In this document: positions 22,601-37,600 of the stretch, one piece after another
How the letters are laid out: the number at the start of each line of letters is the position of its first letter
How positions within the stretch are numbered: position 1 is the stretch's first letter
NCBI RefSeq assembly: GCF_905475465.1
Contig: NC_062253.1
Span: forward strand, 5,766,001-5,830,000
DNA: 64,000 nucleotides
Direction of reading: 5' to 3'
Source: Pieris napi
Taxonomy: Eukaryota; Arthropoda; Insecta; Lepidoptera; Pieridae
Program-made: the position numbers and the translations under genes
The notes under the pieces: generated by a model
What the model saw: the letters and a program-made list of their open reading frames with translations, nothing else
Databases searched by the model: none
What the model was told of the DNA's origin: nothing

Positions 22601-25600
22601 AAAAAAACAATAAAAATACCTAAAGCTTGCAATTTTATAAACATAAATAATAGTCGTTGACAATAAGCGTTATATTTTAGTCAATTTACATACAACACAA
22701 TGAGACAAACCTTTCTCAAGAATCACGCTATCGATTGATGAAAATGTAGTTATTGAGTGTCGTTTATACAGACACAGACGAGGTCATTAGACTTTATTAG
22801 TACTAAGGTGCTGTCTAATAGATTCTTAAATTCATTTGATACTGTTTGCCTGAGTTTGATATAATATTATAAAAAAATGTGTACTGACATGGCTTTTATT
22901 ATTATAATTTAATGATTATTTTGAGTGTAAAGTTAAATAACTTTAAAAAAACATATATTAGATCCGAATCCATAAATATAGATAAAAGATCTATCGTAGT
23001 CATCGTTTTAGTGTCAAGTTCCCGTCATGATAGAAAATAGGATTAATAAATAGATTTGTTAGTGATATAAAGAAATTTAAAAAAGGGAATTCTAAAACTA
23101 GTTCAGTTCGGCAGTGGACCGTTGATACCAAAAAGTAAAGTAAATAAAAAGAGAAACTTCGTACGTTTCGCGATCGCGTCCGATTTTCTACCGAAAAAGT
23201 ATTTCTAAAATTCTCATCTGATTTTTGCACTTAAGTTAGAAATTTTTGACATGATACATATTAAATAGTTTACAACCTTTCGTCTTATTAGCCCCGAAAT
23301 GTTGTATGTAATATTTTGTAAGATAATGTTTGAGGCATAGAAGTGTCACTTGTTCGATATAAATATTTTAATGATTTTACCTGCCCTAATGTTTACCATA
23401 GTCGGTTAGATTAAAAATCAAGAGCAAGTATTACTAGAAAGTATTCTTACACAGATTTTAATATTAGATTTAGATGAAAAGAAGACGATAGGAAAGTATT
23501 TATTTAATTAAAAATGTTTTTTTAATGCCGTGTACATTAAGGAATGTATATTAAATAGCGACATAGTTTCAATTTGTACATATATACAGATTCTTTCAGA
23601 TAACTCTAAATATAACAGCTTGTACGAGTTAATTAATTCTGAAAGCATAATCTATTATCCTCATAAGAGGATTCTCGTTATCCCAATGAATGTGGCTTGA
23701 CCCCATCGTATAAAAATGATTTGTATGAAACCATTGGTCAAATCAAGAAGTGAACAAATCTACGACACTATTATTGTAAAATCACAATACAGCGGACCTA
23801 TTATTTTAATTATACATTAATATGCTATAGTCTGTAACAATGAAATAATTATATTAAACTTTTACGAGAACAATTAATTAATACTAACCCTTATTTATGG
23901 CCTCATAGCCTCATAGTCTTATTAAGTGGCAGCTAGGTGAGGGGTACCGGGTTCGATTCCCGGTTCGAGGGCAAGTTTTAATTTAATTTCAATTTGTTCT
24001 CGGCCTTTGGGAGGGTTGTGCGGTACCGGGCGAGTGCTTAAACCGTACATGGAGGACACGGTCGAATTTCTAAGGCAAGCACGAATTATAAAAACCTTAT
24101 ACTTGACGCTGGCTAATGCACAAACCGTGCCAGAGCCATAAAAAAACCCTTATTTAAGTATTGGAAAGGTTAATTGAATTCTTATGAATTAAATATATAT
24201 TTTAAATGTTTTTACGTTTTAAATACTTTAACTGGAAATCTTTACAGCATAACGTTTAAAATAATATTTGTGTATTCGCTACATACTTTGTTTAACTAAG
24301 ATCGCGATCGATGACTGGTCATGATTCACAATTATTCCATAAAATATATAACATTACAATTATTCCATAGGTATATTATTAGGGTTATACTATCTAATCA
24401 GATCAATCTTTCCCCTCATATAATGTTAAGTGTAAGTTTCAGATTTTACCGTATATGATTTGTAGTGTTAATAAATACAGAACTTGGCGTACTACCTACC
24501 TTAACTTGGAATGTACCTTAAGACTTAAGAAATACGATTACTATAACAATACAATAATAATAAAATATTTTTTTACACTAAATCTTACAAAATATACAAA
24601 ACATATACGTTCTATATGTGTTCTGTATTACAACGAGTTAAAGTTCGCAGCGGGTACTTCAACTGGGAAAACTCGTGCGGGAAGGTTGCGGGTAAAGTAC
24701 CCACTGTTTATATTTGTCTTACACATATTATTATTATTAAAGGTTTATTAATCCATACAACAATTGGTTAGTTTACATTCCTTAATATTAGTTTTATTTG
24801 TGTTAGTATAAGTTTAAAAAACAATAAGTTAGATTAATTTTTTTGTGGTCTAGTTTTTGTATCGCCCCTTTTAGGGTAAAAGCCTCCTCCATATTTTTCC
24901 TTGTCTTGTCTTGAGCAACATTCATCCAGTTTTTCCTCGACAATTCTATTATGTCATCTGCCCATCTTTTCTTTTGTCGTCCTTTACATCTCTTTCCAGT
25001 AGATCCAGTCCATTTTTTTTTCATTTTTATTTTATTTGATTTTTTCGTTATTTCAAGTGTCTATCTTTAATCCCGCGCTCTAGTAATATGACCTGCCCAT
25101 TTCCATTTAAGCCTAATATACAGCAATTTAAATATTTTTAATTGAATTTACAAGATCTTGAAATAAAATCTTTTATATCTGATATATAAAATTCTCGTGT
25201 CACAATGTTCGTTCCCATACCTACGAAACGGTTAGACCGATTCTTATGAAATGTTTTATGCATATTCAGTAAATGTTTAGCCCTTTAATGTTAAGGGTGG
25301 TCCGGTCCACCCCAAAAATTTTGTCATTTTATACACAGTTTTTTTTTGTTACAGCATACAAAAATACAAATAAACCCCTAATTTTCACCCCTCTACGATC
25401 AACCACTATTTGTTATTATAGTAGATAGTTTTTTTTTATTGAACTAAAAAAATGTTTCCTAGAAATAATATAGGTACAACGTTTGCCGGTCAGCTAGTAT
25501 CTTATAATATTTTTAAAGACGATGTACTAAAAGAACACATAAAAAAAGAAAAACAATTTTATTCTGTGTTTATTTCTTCTTCTTCAGAAGGTTGGCGATC

Positions 25601-28600
25601 ATCCTGGCTATTTTAATTTTGGATGCCGCGCTTCTAAACAATGACTTTATTTATGCTGTATTTATTTAATTTATTTATTTATTTACACTTCGTTGCAAAT
25701 AAAAGAAACACAATACATAAAAATTATAAGGGATGCAACGGGCATTATTAGAATTATTTGGTTATATGTAACAAATATTTTCTTTGAAGATTATTAAAAA
25801 AGAGTAGGCATTAAAGCACAAATAATATTTAAAAGAGGCCAGGGGTCCTATTGAGTGGTAACAGACGACAGCGCATTGAATGGCTGAGCGGTAACCGATG
25901 TTGCTAATCAAGGGCGGTAATTAGCTGTCAACATAATGAATAGGCCGCTTCATTCGCTGCCCGGCGCCTAATTAAACACCCCTCTTGGATCGAAATATAG
26001 CTTTTATATTATTACTTGGCGTGGAAGACGAAATCTTTTGACTAAATAGTAATTTATTATCGTTGTTAATATACTTCGTGCAACAGGTTGCCTTATATAT
26101 ATATGACCTTCAAGCGTCAAATCATATCATTTTTTGATTGCTTACCCTAAAATAAAAAATGTGTGCGTTTACTAGTGTACACACGTAAGAAGTGAAACTT
26201 CTTTATGACATTATTTTTAGAAAAATGATCTACTATATGCAACTTTACAGAAATTGGTTAAATAAAGTTAAATTAGATAAAGTTTAACAAAAGGCTTTTA
26301 TTATCATAGACATGAATACAAATACAATTATTTCATTTTACCTTATTACTACTAAGATTATTACCGAATTTCATTAATTGTAATAGAATTATTTCTATTA
26401 TTGTTATCGTTATAATATTTTTGTTATTAATGGCTTCGAATCTCTTCGGATCAACCGTGGTAGGGACAAGAAAAATATGGCGCGTAACCGAAAAATGTGA
26501 CGGTAATTTTTTTTCCAACGCCGATAAAGAAGTTTGACTTCAAAAAGCAACATGGCGCGTAACTGAAAAACGTGACGATTTGCTACAAAATTTCTCCCAT
26601 ACGTCGATAAAGAAGTTTCACTTCAAAAAACGTCGCCGTTCTTGGTCCGTTCGTTTTTATTTTTATTTGAATAATTTGTCATTATTTTAAACATTTCGTC
26701 GGTTAGACCTTATTTAGAAATATGCAAGATCGTATGGACAATATAACATAGAGTAATGACTGCAAGTGTTAGATAAGGAAGCTTTTTCTGTGCACTTTTG
26801 GCATTATGAACTCTATGGAAGAAAATTTATTAAGTTAGACGTGGAAAACAAATAAAAACTTTTTACTAAAATTATTTATGTTAATTTTAATAAAAAATCC
26901 TAATTTTTGTTATAAGGTGCGGCAGAGCGGGCAGCCTCGCAGCGACACCTGGTGAAAAGCTTATGGAATTGCTGAGACCTAACCCTGGCACGCCAAGAAG
27001 ACACTCCACAGCAGCTTGTGCACCACCACAGCCCAGACCCTCAGGGTTCGTCTACTGTCCCTCGGATGCATTGCCTTACTGCCCACCATCGAGATTGGCG
27101 CCCCCGCGGCTTGTTAAGGTGAGACATATATGCAATACAGCCCATAGCTGGGTACACAGCGCACTAAATCCAAATCGAAAAAGGTTTTCCCGGAAGCCAA
27201 ACCAGCACTTCTAGGTGCCCAGTGACTAAAACAACTGAACATCGAGACCACTAAGAGAATAGCGAATGGACTGAAATTTGTTATATTTTATATTTTGCTA
27301 ATCAGAATCTAAAGAATGTAGGTATAGTAGACTAAGTAATAGTTAAAAAAACTTTTGTGAGACATAATAATATATCAATAAATATTGAAATATTAATTGC
27401 GTATTGGTAAAAGTTTTGAGTATTGTCTTCTCTACTCTTAAATAGATGATCTTCAGTCAAACAAAAGATTTATGAACAAACAGTTATAACCGCGGAGAGC
27501 AAGTTCTTATCAATTATTCTTTGTAAGGCCCCCGGGAAAAGTTCAGAGATCAATACATCACGTGTAATTACCGAAGACTACACCCAATATTGACTATAGA
27601 TATTGCAGCTCCATCCCAAAGAGGTTTGTCTTATTAAATTTTCTTTGCCAAATATTTGAATTCATAATAGAGACTTTAAGATCAAGACATTTTTCTAATA
27701 TTGACTTTATTGCTTTGTGCTTTTTAAATTTCACTAGTATTAAATCCTAATAACTAATTAGAATGAAAATAATTGAATTGTTAATGCTACGTACGCTATA
27801 ACCCATAAAGTACGCATTTTATGTGATATGATATTGGATAATTAATTAATGACATTTTGATTGCATCGCCTGATTTGCATGTAATTAACACAAACGTATG
27901 AACTTTTCTCGCAATTACTAAATTAGTTCAACTACACTATTTTAACACGAACTTTGACTTTATTCCTGAGCGAAAATGCAAGTGAGAGAAATGAGAGTTT
28001 TTTTTTTATAGAACAGGGAGCAAACGGGCAGGAGGCTCATCTGATGTTAAATGATACCACTGCCCATGGACACTCTCGATGCCAGAGTGCGAGTGCGTTG
28101 CCGGCCTTGAAGACTGTTTCTACTGATAAAATATATTGTTGCAGTTACCACCACCACCAGTCCAGCCAGTACAACCACAGCCTCCTCCAGTGCCACAGAG
28201 AACTGCACCGGTCGCTCCCCTGCCAGTACCACCTGCGCCACCCCGTCGGTCACCACAACCACCAAGAAGGGTCCCCCCTCCTACACCCCCAAGGCCCATT
28301 GCTACAGACCCCAACGGCAATCGTAGAATACAAACGAATCCTCCAAGATTGGACTGCAACCGCAATCCCTCACAGCCCCAATTCCCAACTCAACCTTCAG
28401 TACCGCCACAAATCCCACAACCTCCACCACCACCTCAACCGACAATACCGAGGCGGCCGCCACAGAAAATGCCAGATAACCCGCTGCCGCAGACACAGAT
28501 CAAGCGCTCGCCAAGTTCAGGCTCAACTATCAGCGTACGACAAGACTCTAACGTTTCGTCAGACTCATTTAGCCAGACGTCATCACCTTCTTATACGACA

Positions 28601-31600
28601 AAAACAATGGAGGCACCATTATTGCCGCAGCAGCATCTAAATAAGAGTCTCAACGCGAAGATAGCGCGTGGCCTCCTGCTGAAAGAACAACAAGAGAAAG
28701 AGAATGCAAACTCCTCGATTACAAAGAGCATGTCAACGCCGGCGTCACTTCAGACCATCGTCCGATTTCAGAATGGCAGTAATATGTCGTTGCATCATCG
28801 GGTAAGTTAATTATTTACTTCTTTATTAATATATCTCCCTTTAAGTCAATTTATAGTTTATTCATATAGTAACTTTTGTAACGGTTAAGAAATAAATCCA
28901 AAACTACATTAATTACCAAACGAATAAGAAGAACTAAACAGTCTGCCAGTTCTTTTAGCGTATTTTGATTTTCAATATGGTTTTGCCATTACATCGGCTT
29001 CATTCGTTCATTCATCAAAATTAGGTGTGGTTTCACGCTTATTAAGTAGTTTAAACTTAAAAAGAATCTTTTTGAAAACAAACTACTTAAACATTTTCTG
29101 CGAATCTTCAACATTTGGTCCGACAGAAGCAGTACGACAGTGTTGGGAACACTTAAATTAATTTCATTACAAAGTAGCACATTTTAAAACAAAATTATTC
29201 AGTGATATTAAAATCAATTACCTTAATAAAGCTGAAGTTATAATTGAGAGGTATAAGTTAGTTAATATGAGCACGTTTTCTGGCGCAATCCGTCCGGTAC
29301 ATTAAATTTGCCCGGGAACTTTTAACGTCTGAAAGTTTTATATGGTTTTATATGCAGAGCAGGCGCGGTCCTGGCGTGCCCGGATGTGCTGTAAATGGAT
29401 TTATATTTTGCGCAGGTAGATTTCCAAGCGTTTTTCGTCGCCTAACTTTTCAGTTTTTATTGGTGCAAAAGGTTTACAGAATTGTCGCAGGTATTTTGAT
29501 AATGTTATAAAAAACCACAAACCAATTTTATTCTGTTCAGCGTCTATCTATAGACCTTTAGATATAGATAGATATATGTATATAAGTATAGATAGATAGA
29601 CCAAGTGCTGAAATTTGATAGCCATTTATTAATTTTTTTAGGACTTCAATAATTATCAGAAAAATAGTATTTATGTTTTATTTATTACGTAATCGATTTT
29701 ACAAAACCAATGCTATGATTTTGGAAGGACCCTTTTGTTTTAGATATAAATCTAAATATATGTTCTTACGGTACATAATTATAGACCATATAACATAGAA
29801 TTCTTCAAGTAAACTTTTTAGTTTTGACAATTTAACGATAGATTTTTTTACTTTAATAAATCATAAGACGTTTGGTAATCAACTGAAAAATGCTTTTGAT
29901 TGAAACAGAAAGAGAATAAGAAAATTTTAAAACGTAAATAGAAACTAAACTTGCTGAAGTTTTTAATAAATATTTATGTAAATAGGATTTTAATACTCCA
30001 AGAAATAGTTCGGTGCTTTTCAGTTGCAACGAATGCAATACTTTTTCATCAGATTTTCACGATGTAATGAAATCGAGAAAATATTATTTGTCAAATGCAT
30101 GCATCAACTCCGCTTTTCAGTGGTTTCAGTCGTTTATTTATTGTATCTGATTCTCTTTTTATTCTCTTTCTCTTTCAATCTAATTGGTGGCTAAAGATCG
30201 ACAACTAACTACTACTACTAATACTGAAACGATAAAAAAAGTGACTTTAAACACTCTGTTTCTACTTTTTGTACTATAAAAAAGTAAAATTAAAAATGAC
30301 AAAAAGTATAAATTTAACTATATTTAAGCTCGGTGCTAAGTTTCTTCACAAAACATTTTTCTACGAGGTTACTAATAACACAATGGTGAGCACAGATGTG
30401 TAGGACTACCACATAGCTCATTCCGAACTGCCTACTTAGATATATAACCAACTTAATCATAATAGGAAAATAAAACAGAATACGAATTATATAATATATG
30501 TTATTATTATATACATTCATTCATATATCGTGTGTTTCATATTTTAATAGTGCCTTCAAGATTTCTTAATAATTTATTTGCAAGTCCTGTAAAGTAATGA
30601 TTAAAAACAGAATACGAATTATATAATATATGTTATTATTATATACATTCATTCATATATCGTGTGTTTCATATTTTAATAGTGCCTTCAAGATTTCTTA
30701 ATAATTTATTTGCAAGTCCTGTAAAGTATTTATCATATTCCGACCTATGGCCACAGATATGCAATCGTAGTTGATTTCGTAAGATCAGAATCTAAGATCT
30801 TTTATGAACCTACTGGATTTGATTTACAGCAATCCGAATATGATATTGAAAGTTTTGTCTGTGCGTGATTCTTTAAAGCAGTAATAAAATTATAAATACG
30901 TCTAGAGTAGACGTGTGAAACTGTGTTATGTATTGATAAAAATCTAAAACAGCTCCAAGTAGTTTATTTGTTGCCGAATAAAAGAATCAGAAACTTGTTG
31001 AATATGAGGGGAAATTAGTACTGTTAAATGTGTAGGTAAAATTTATTTTAACTAAATTCTAAGTACACTGTTGATAGATAAATGTTTAATAATAACATCA
31101 TATTTTTTGGAGTCGAGTACTTAAAATATTAATAAGGAAAATACATTTATAAAAAAATATAGCGCTACTATTAGGCCTGTATCTGTTTCACGATCATTTG
31201 TTTTTTTTCTAATAGGAAAATAGATCAGTATTCCTAACACACGTTAATTGCGCATATATGAAAGTCCATGCACAGCCGGGGTTCGACCCCACGACCACGT
31301 TGATGAGAATCGCACGCTGAAGCCACCAGCGTCACTGCTCTTTTAAAAATCACTGTTTATAATCGAATAACAATAACAACACTGCAAAACATTATAATAA
31401 TTGGATAAAGAATTAAATTGAAAAGCAAAATATTAACAATAACATTTAAAGCGCTCGTAAACGTCGACTGAAATTTAGTGTCACACGCAGTCTAGCGGGC
31501 GCAATTAAAATATAGTGCCGTATTTGCTCGCACGTGGCGCTGACCGTATGGGAATGAACCGGTTATAAGCTCCAGCGTATTTTCAATTGAAATAATTTTA

Positions 31601-34600
31601 CGTTTCCAAGGTCCTTATTACATTTGAGATTTTGAATATAATGTAATTTTAATTGTTAATCACGGGCGAGTTTGCTTGCGATGGTAATATATTATAGCAA
31701 TGGGATCATATACCTACCTACAAGATGGCAAAAAGTTATCGAACAAAATGGTACCTACATACTTTAGTTAAATGTAAATAAACTTTATTAAAAAATGTTG
31801 TGAATTTTCTTGAAAAATGCGAAGAAACTTTTTCCCCAACCTATTATTTGATGCAGTGTTTGTTTAGCTACCTATTAAAAAGTTTTTCTCCTTGTTATAG
31901 TCCTGAAATATTTAAAACATAAATCGTTTGCAATTATTAATACAGAAGTTTTAACAATTAGGCGATTATAAGATTAATATTATCTTTACAACTACCACGC
32001 ACAATTCAAATATATCTATCTAATATCTATATATCATACATTAGCCGTTTAAACATATTAAATTTCGTCTACATTTCAAAAGCCACACTCGGATGAGCAG
32101 TTTTCGATACTGATAGGCATATCAATAATCTCTCTCTCATGACTTAACCGAATGAAAACATTTTATTTCACACCTGAAAACCGTAGATTGCAGATCATTT
32201 GATCTCGGGGATTGCAAACAGTATCAAATTGAAAACGCCGACTCATTCTATTAGGACACTGGGAGGGCTATTACGAAAAAAGAAAGCCGCCAGTCGCGAA
32301 ATATGCTACAGGTTTTAGTTGGCACAGAAAGGAATCGCTCGATACTTTTAAAAAAGTTTTTATCGGCACTTATATACTTGAAGGGATTTGGGTTTTTTTA
32401 GTTTTAGAAGTAAGTTGTAATACGTCTTTTAGGGCATTTGTAACTTCATTATAGCTTTAGGGTCTGTTTCACAATGTATGGAAAAAGTACCTAATAGCTA
32501 TGCAACACATAAATTATTTGGAAGATAAATTGTGTTATTTGACATTCATCGGACTCATAACTTATGATGGACTTTATGTGACGAATAGCTCTATCTGACA
32601 GTCGTGAAACGCAACAATAGTGTTTATCCTACCAAATGATATTATAGTAATAATACCAATAAGTAATAAATAGCTTATTCGGAACTTATGTAGAACTTAT
32701 CCGTACATTGTGAAACAGACCCTTAGTCTTGTAACGACGGCTTGATGGTTATTTCTGCATTAAATGTATGCTAATTATTTCTAAAAGTCCCACTAATGGC
32801 ACGATACTATGCGAAATCTAGAAACTTCTAGATTGCTTATTTAAAGAACTGGTATCCCTATGGCGTAGCAAATTGTGTCTATTAAAACCCGGAGGTTGAA
32901 AGTTTATCAGCAAATCTATTCTGGTTTGATTTAATAGAAAATATATTACAAACATAAAAAGATTACGCTCAGTACTCAGTATAACAATATGTTCAGGTTG
33001 CTCTTGGGCTTCCCAAGGTTCTGCTTTGCGTATGTTTGCCGAGACCCGGTTTTAATGCCATCATTCTTGAATGGATCCATGATGCATTGTGTTACGATTA
33101 GCACCAATCTTCAATGATTACATAAAACAAACATATCTTAAAACGTTAGTATGCATGCCCCACTATAGATTTATTTTTTCTTATTTACAATTCAATACGT
33201 TAGTATATGTTAATAGCAACTAAGATCGAATTGTTAGTAAGTCTAACTAAAACTATATATGCATCTAAAGTGAAATATTAAGTTATTATTATTACACAAA
33301 AATAGAACGACTCCTTAAATGTGTCTGCTTCGAACATATACAGAAATTTCTGTACTACGTAGAGTGTATTGTTGAACATTTATAAAGCGACTAGTAGTGA
33401 ATCGTGCGACCATCCTATTTGTTCCTAATAACCCCGTTCGGTAAGCGATCGTTCGATGGCACTCGGAGGGGATTTATTTTAATTGTTTTAACACTAAATT
33501 GATTTCCTATCCGCTTCAGAGATTTAACATGTGTAGGTGTGATTCGAGTTCGTGTTTTGGATTAGGGCTGTTTTTGTCATTACGCCATTCGTTTTTGATT
33601 CGATTAAATATTTAAATAATACTTTTTGTACCCGCGAATTTATTATACTACTTACAAAATGAGGATTTATTTAAGTTATAAAATCGTATTTTAGTGAAAT
33701 AAACAATCAATAGCAACAAAAATCAGTGGGGCACCAACTTCATATTAACATCATCATGTTATTCAACGCCTAGAGTATTTGATATGTACCGGTTATTGTC
33801 TTAGACTTGTCTTTAGATTCTCCTTTACAATTTCAAGTATTAACCGCCGCATGTAGAAGTTTGCCTTCTTTTACAGCCAGGGATTGACCACAATACCTTA
33901 GTGTGGAGATTCATGGGACGACAATAGTTTAACATTGCTTGTTGAAAACAGTGATAAAAGTAAATCGCAACTTTACTTGTAGGTGTTTTATTTTTTAAGG
34001 AAAATACACACGTACCAAATCACCGAGGGCCACCATGCCACACGTAATATTTTAGCGCTGAAATATAAAGCGATAAATAAAAGAAGCAGAGCAGTGTTGG
34101 CCTAGTGGCTTCAGCGTGCGACTCTCATACTTGAGGTCGTAGGTTCGATCCCCGGCTGTGCACCAATGGACTTTCTTTCTATGTGCGCATTTGACATTTG
34201 CTCGAACGGTGAAGGAAAACTTCGTGAGGAAACCGACATGTCTTAGACCCAAAAAGTCGACGGCGTGTGTTAGGCACTGAAGGTTGATCACCTACTTGCC
34301 TATTAGATTGAAAAATGATCATGAAACAGATTGAGAAATCTGAGGCCTAGACCTAAAAGAGGTTGTAGCGCCAATTTTTATTTCATTAGTGTCTTTAGAA
34401 CGGTCTTATATACCTGACATATATGTACACTAGTTCAAAAGCGTTTTATATGTCTTAGCACTAGAGCCGTATTGTCGAGGAAGTAGGCGCCATCGACATT
34501 CACTATGAGATTGTTGTGGTCCCTGGCAGAATGACCAGCGCTGTGGGTGTGTGTGGAACACGGTTAATTTTATTTTTTTGATTATTATTATTTTGTGTGT

Positions 34601-37600
34601 TTCATTAGTAATAAATGTTATGTCTATGTCTTATAAGAGAATCATAAACTGAATTAAATAAAAGGATACAGTATTGTTTATATTTTGATTACACGTACTT
34701 GAGGAAACAACCCCATTGTTACCTCAAGTAATGAAAAATATTCCAGACATCAGATTTTGGTAATTGAAGTATACAGGCCTAGCAATGCCAAGCCAAGGCT
34801 ATTTGTCTAAAGCATTATTGTCTTTAAACAATAAGCGATCAAGTATCAATTATGAAGACAAAAGTCGAGTCTCGCAAATGGGAGTTTCATGACACTTTAA
34901 TGGATGTTAAAAATATTTAAGATAGTTTACCGTTAGGCTTTACAACCTCGTTATACAATACGATTTAATTTCGCTTTATAGGAAGCGTAAAACGTCAAAT
35001 TCAAAGGCAAAAGTGTGCTTATTGAATATTTTTGATTAGTAGCCCATTCACCAAATATGCCACCAAACTTAAAAGGATTTTATATATGTAGCAAAAAACT
35101 TGACTTATTTTCCTTCAAGAAAAGAGCGTACAAATTCTTGAAAGGCCGGCAACGCACTTGCGAGCCTTCTGGCAGTGTGAGTGTCCATGGGCGACGCCCA
35201 TGTATCATATATATCACTTAACATCAGATGAGCCTCCTGCCCGTTTGCCTCCTATTACATTAAAAAAAAAAACTTTTACTGATGTTCTTTTATCTATTTC
35301 GTTTCCGAAGCATTTGTGCTATATAAGTGTATTTAACACTCCGAAGAGATTCCAATTAAATTCCCAAGCAGGCGCTTGATTGGAACCTGCAAGGAAAGCG
35401 TAAGCGTGTTCGTCCAAAGCAAACCTGGGGTCGTACAGTTGCAGATGAGTCAAAGAGGGCCGGAAAGACTTAGAGCGAGGTGAAATATGAGGCTCAAGAC
35501 CGAATGCGAAGACTCACTGTGGACGCCAAGAGGATGGGACATTAAGTGTATTTTCACAAATTTATCGGTCTAAGTTAAGTCGAAATGATCCTATTTATAT
35601 TAAAATCGGTTCAATAATAAGGTTAAATCATGTCAAAGCAATTAGGGCACTGTTTTATCATATAAGAGTGATCACTTTCTTATATTAAATATTGTCAACG
35701 GACTATGAAAAACTGGAAAGAGATAAAAAATGTGTGCGAACACAACATCAAATGGTTTTTATTAGAATATTTTTATATATTTGACTTGGTTTTTACTTTT
35801 TATTAATTAAAAAAAACATTTTATTTGACGTATCAACAGTACATAAACATTTCTATTCATACAGATTTTTAAATCGCGAGGAAGGCGGTATAACTTCTGT
35901 TTTAATGAAAAAATATGGTCCATGAAAAGTTTTTATATTTCCACAACATCAAAGATTAATTAAAAAGTCGCGCGCATAACTTTGACCAAATATTTTGTTG
36001 CAGATGGATATTGCCTATATTGTAGCGCATAACTAGATTTATCCCTATATTTTATTAGCTTGTATTTTATGGTTAAGTAAATAAAAATTACGTTACAAAT
36101 ATTAATACATCATATCATCGAAATTACTAACCGAACATGATAATAATACTTTTATTTTTGTAATATTCTGTTAAATTGGTGGCTGCATTTCCCTGCTATA
36201 TTTAGATGTTTCAATTGAAGTTTTGGCATCCTTAAAAACGATTCTAATTTGCGACTCTGTTGGCTTAGTCTTGCTTATTATTTTTCAGCAGAGAGAAAAA
36301 ATCATTACGTCCTTGCTTCGTTTTTTCTACTCTTTTGGCATTAGTCTTGCTTATTATTTAACAATAGCAAATGAAAAAGAAATTTTAATAAAACTACAAG
36401 TCTAAGAAAAACCAGAGAGAAAAAATTATTACGTCCTTGCTGTTTTGGCATCCTTCAAAATGATTTTAATTTTTGCGAACCTATTGGCATTAGTCTAGCT
36501 TATTCTTTTACAATAGCAATTTAAAATGTAAAGTACAAATAGCCTTAAGCCTGAATTCATATTATTTTACACGAAAATCCCAAAGTTACATAATAATTTA
36601 ATTCAACCAGATTTGAATTTAAACCTTAGGGAGTTTAAATCTCCAGAAATTATATTCCAATTTCATTGCATTCTGGGTATAATGTTGAACAAAGACGAAT
36701 TTCAATTTTGAAATCCAGTCAAATGTCATTGTCTCGTTCGAGAACGAGGATTGTCTGAATACAGCATGCAATTATATATGTGGCGCTTATAGTGTCGCTC
36801 TAATATTTAAGTTCAAAATTTTCCTTCAAGCAACGATTGTTCATTGGTTAACGTAATGATATGTGGAGGGGCGGAGCTATTGCGCTCTATGATAAGCTAC
36901 CCCAGAACGCTGGGTTACCGATTCGTAGTACTGAACATAAAGGAAATTTAATTTAATGACGCAATAAGCAGGCAGATTAAACCTACAATAAATTAAATAG
37001 GCTGCTTAACCCGCTCACCGAACACAATTTAAAAAAACTGTTAAAGGACTGGCTACAGCACGCACCTTACGCAGAGTTGGAAATGCTACTGAGACCTACG
37101 GTTACACATTCATACACATTACACTCACACATATACTCACATATACCCACACACTCATGCACAGACGCAAATTACGTTTCGCGTAATACCGTTAGTTAAA
37201 AAAATAAACATAAGAAATTTTTGTAAACAGTATAAAAATTTCAATATAACATTGTTATGAAATTAGGTATTAAGTTTGTTTTGGAAGAGATGGGATAAGG
37301 TATTTTTTACTTAAGATGGATCGCAAATCTTACGATAAATATTTATTTACACTTTTTTGCGCAAGAATTAAATCATAATATTAACAATTAAAAAAAAACA
37401 ACGGGTGGCCTTATCGTTATTAAGCGATCTCAATATGGTCTATATAGATTTATTCACAACATTTGTGACTCCGATTATCGGTTCAGATTTTTTTAAGGTT
37501 TTTAAAAATAGACAATAAAATAGTTTTATATAAATGCTATACTTAAATCTATTTGAAAAGAACCGCTGTACTGTTTTCATGTATGTTTTTCTCTCTGGCA

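Noticed and set aside
28136..28144. A gene start at 28136 for the proline-rich frame
   Set aside because: There is no ATG; the bases are an intron end with a TTGTTGCAG acceptor, and the frame joins exon 2 in phase.
28047..28496. Glycine/valine-rich minus-strand ORFs
   Set aside because: They are shadows of the proline-rich exon 3 on the plus strand.
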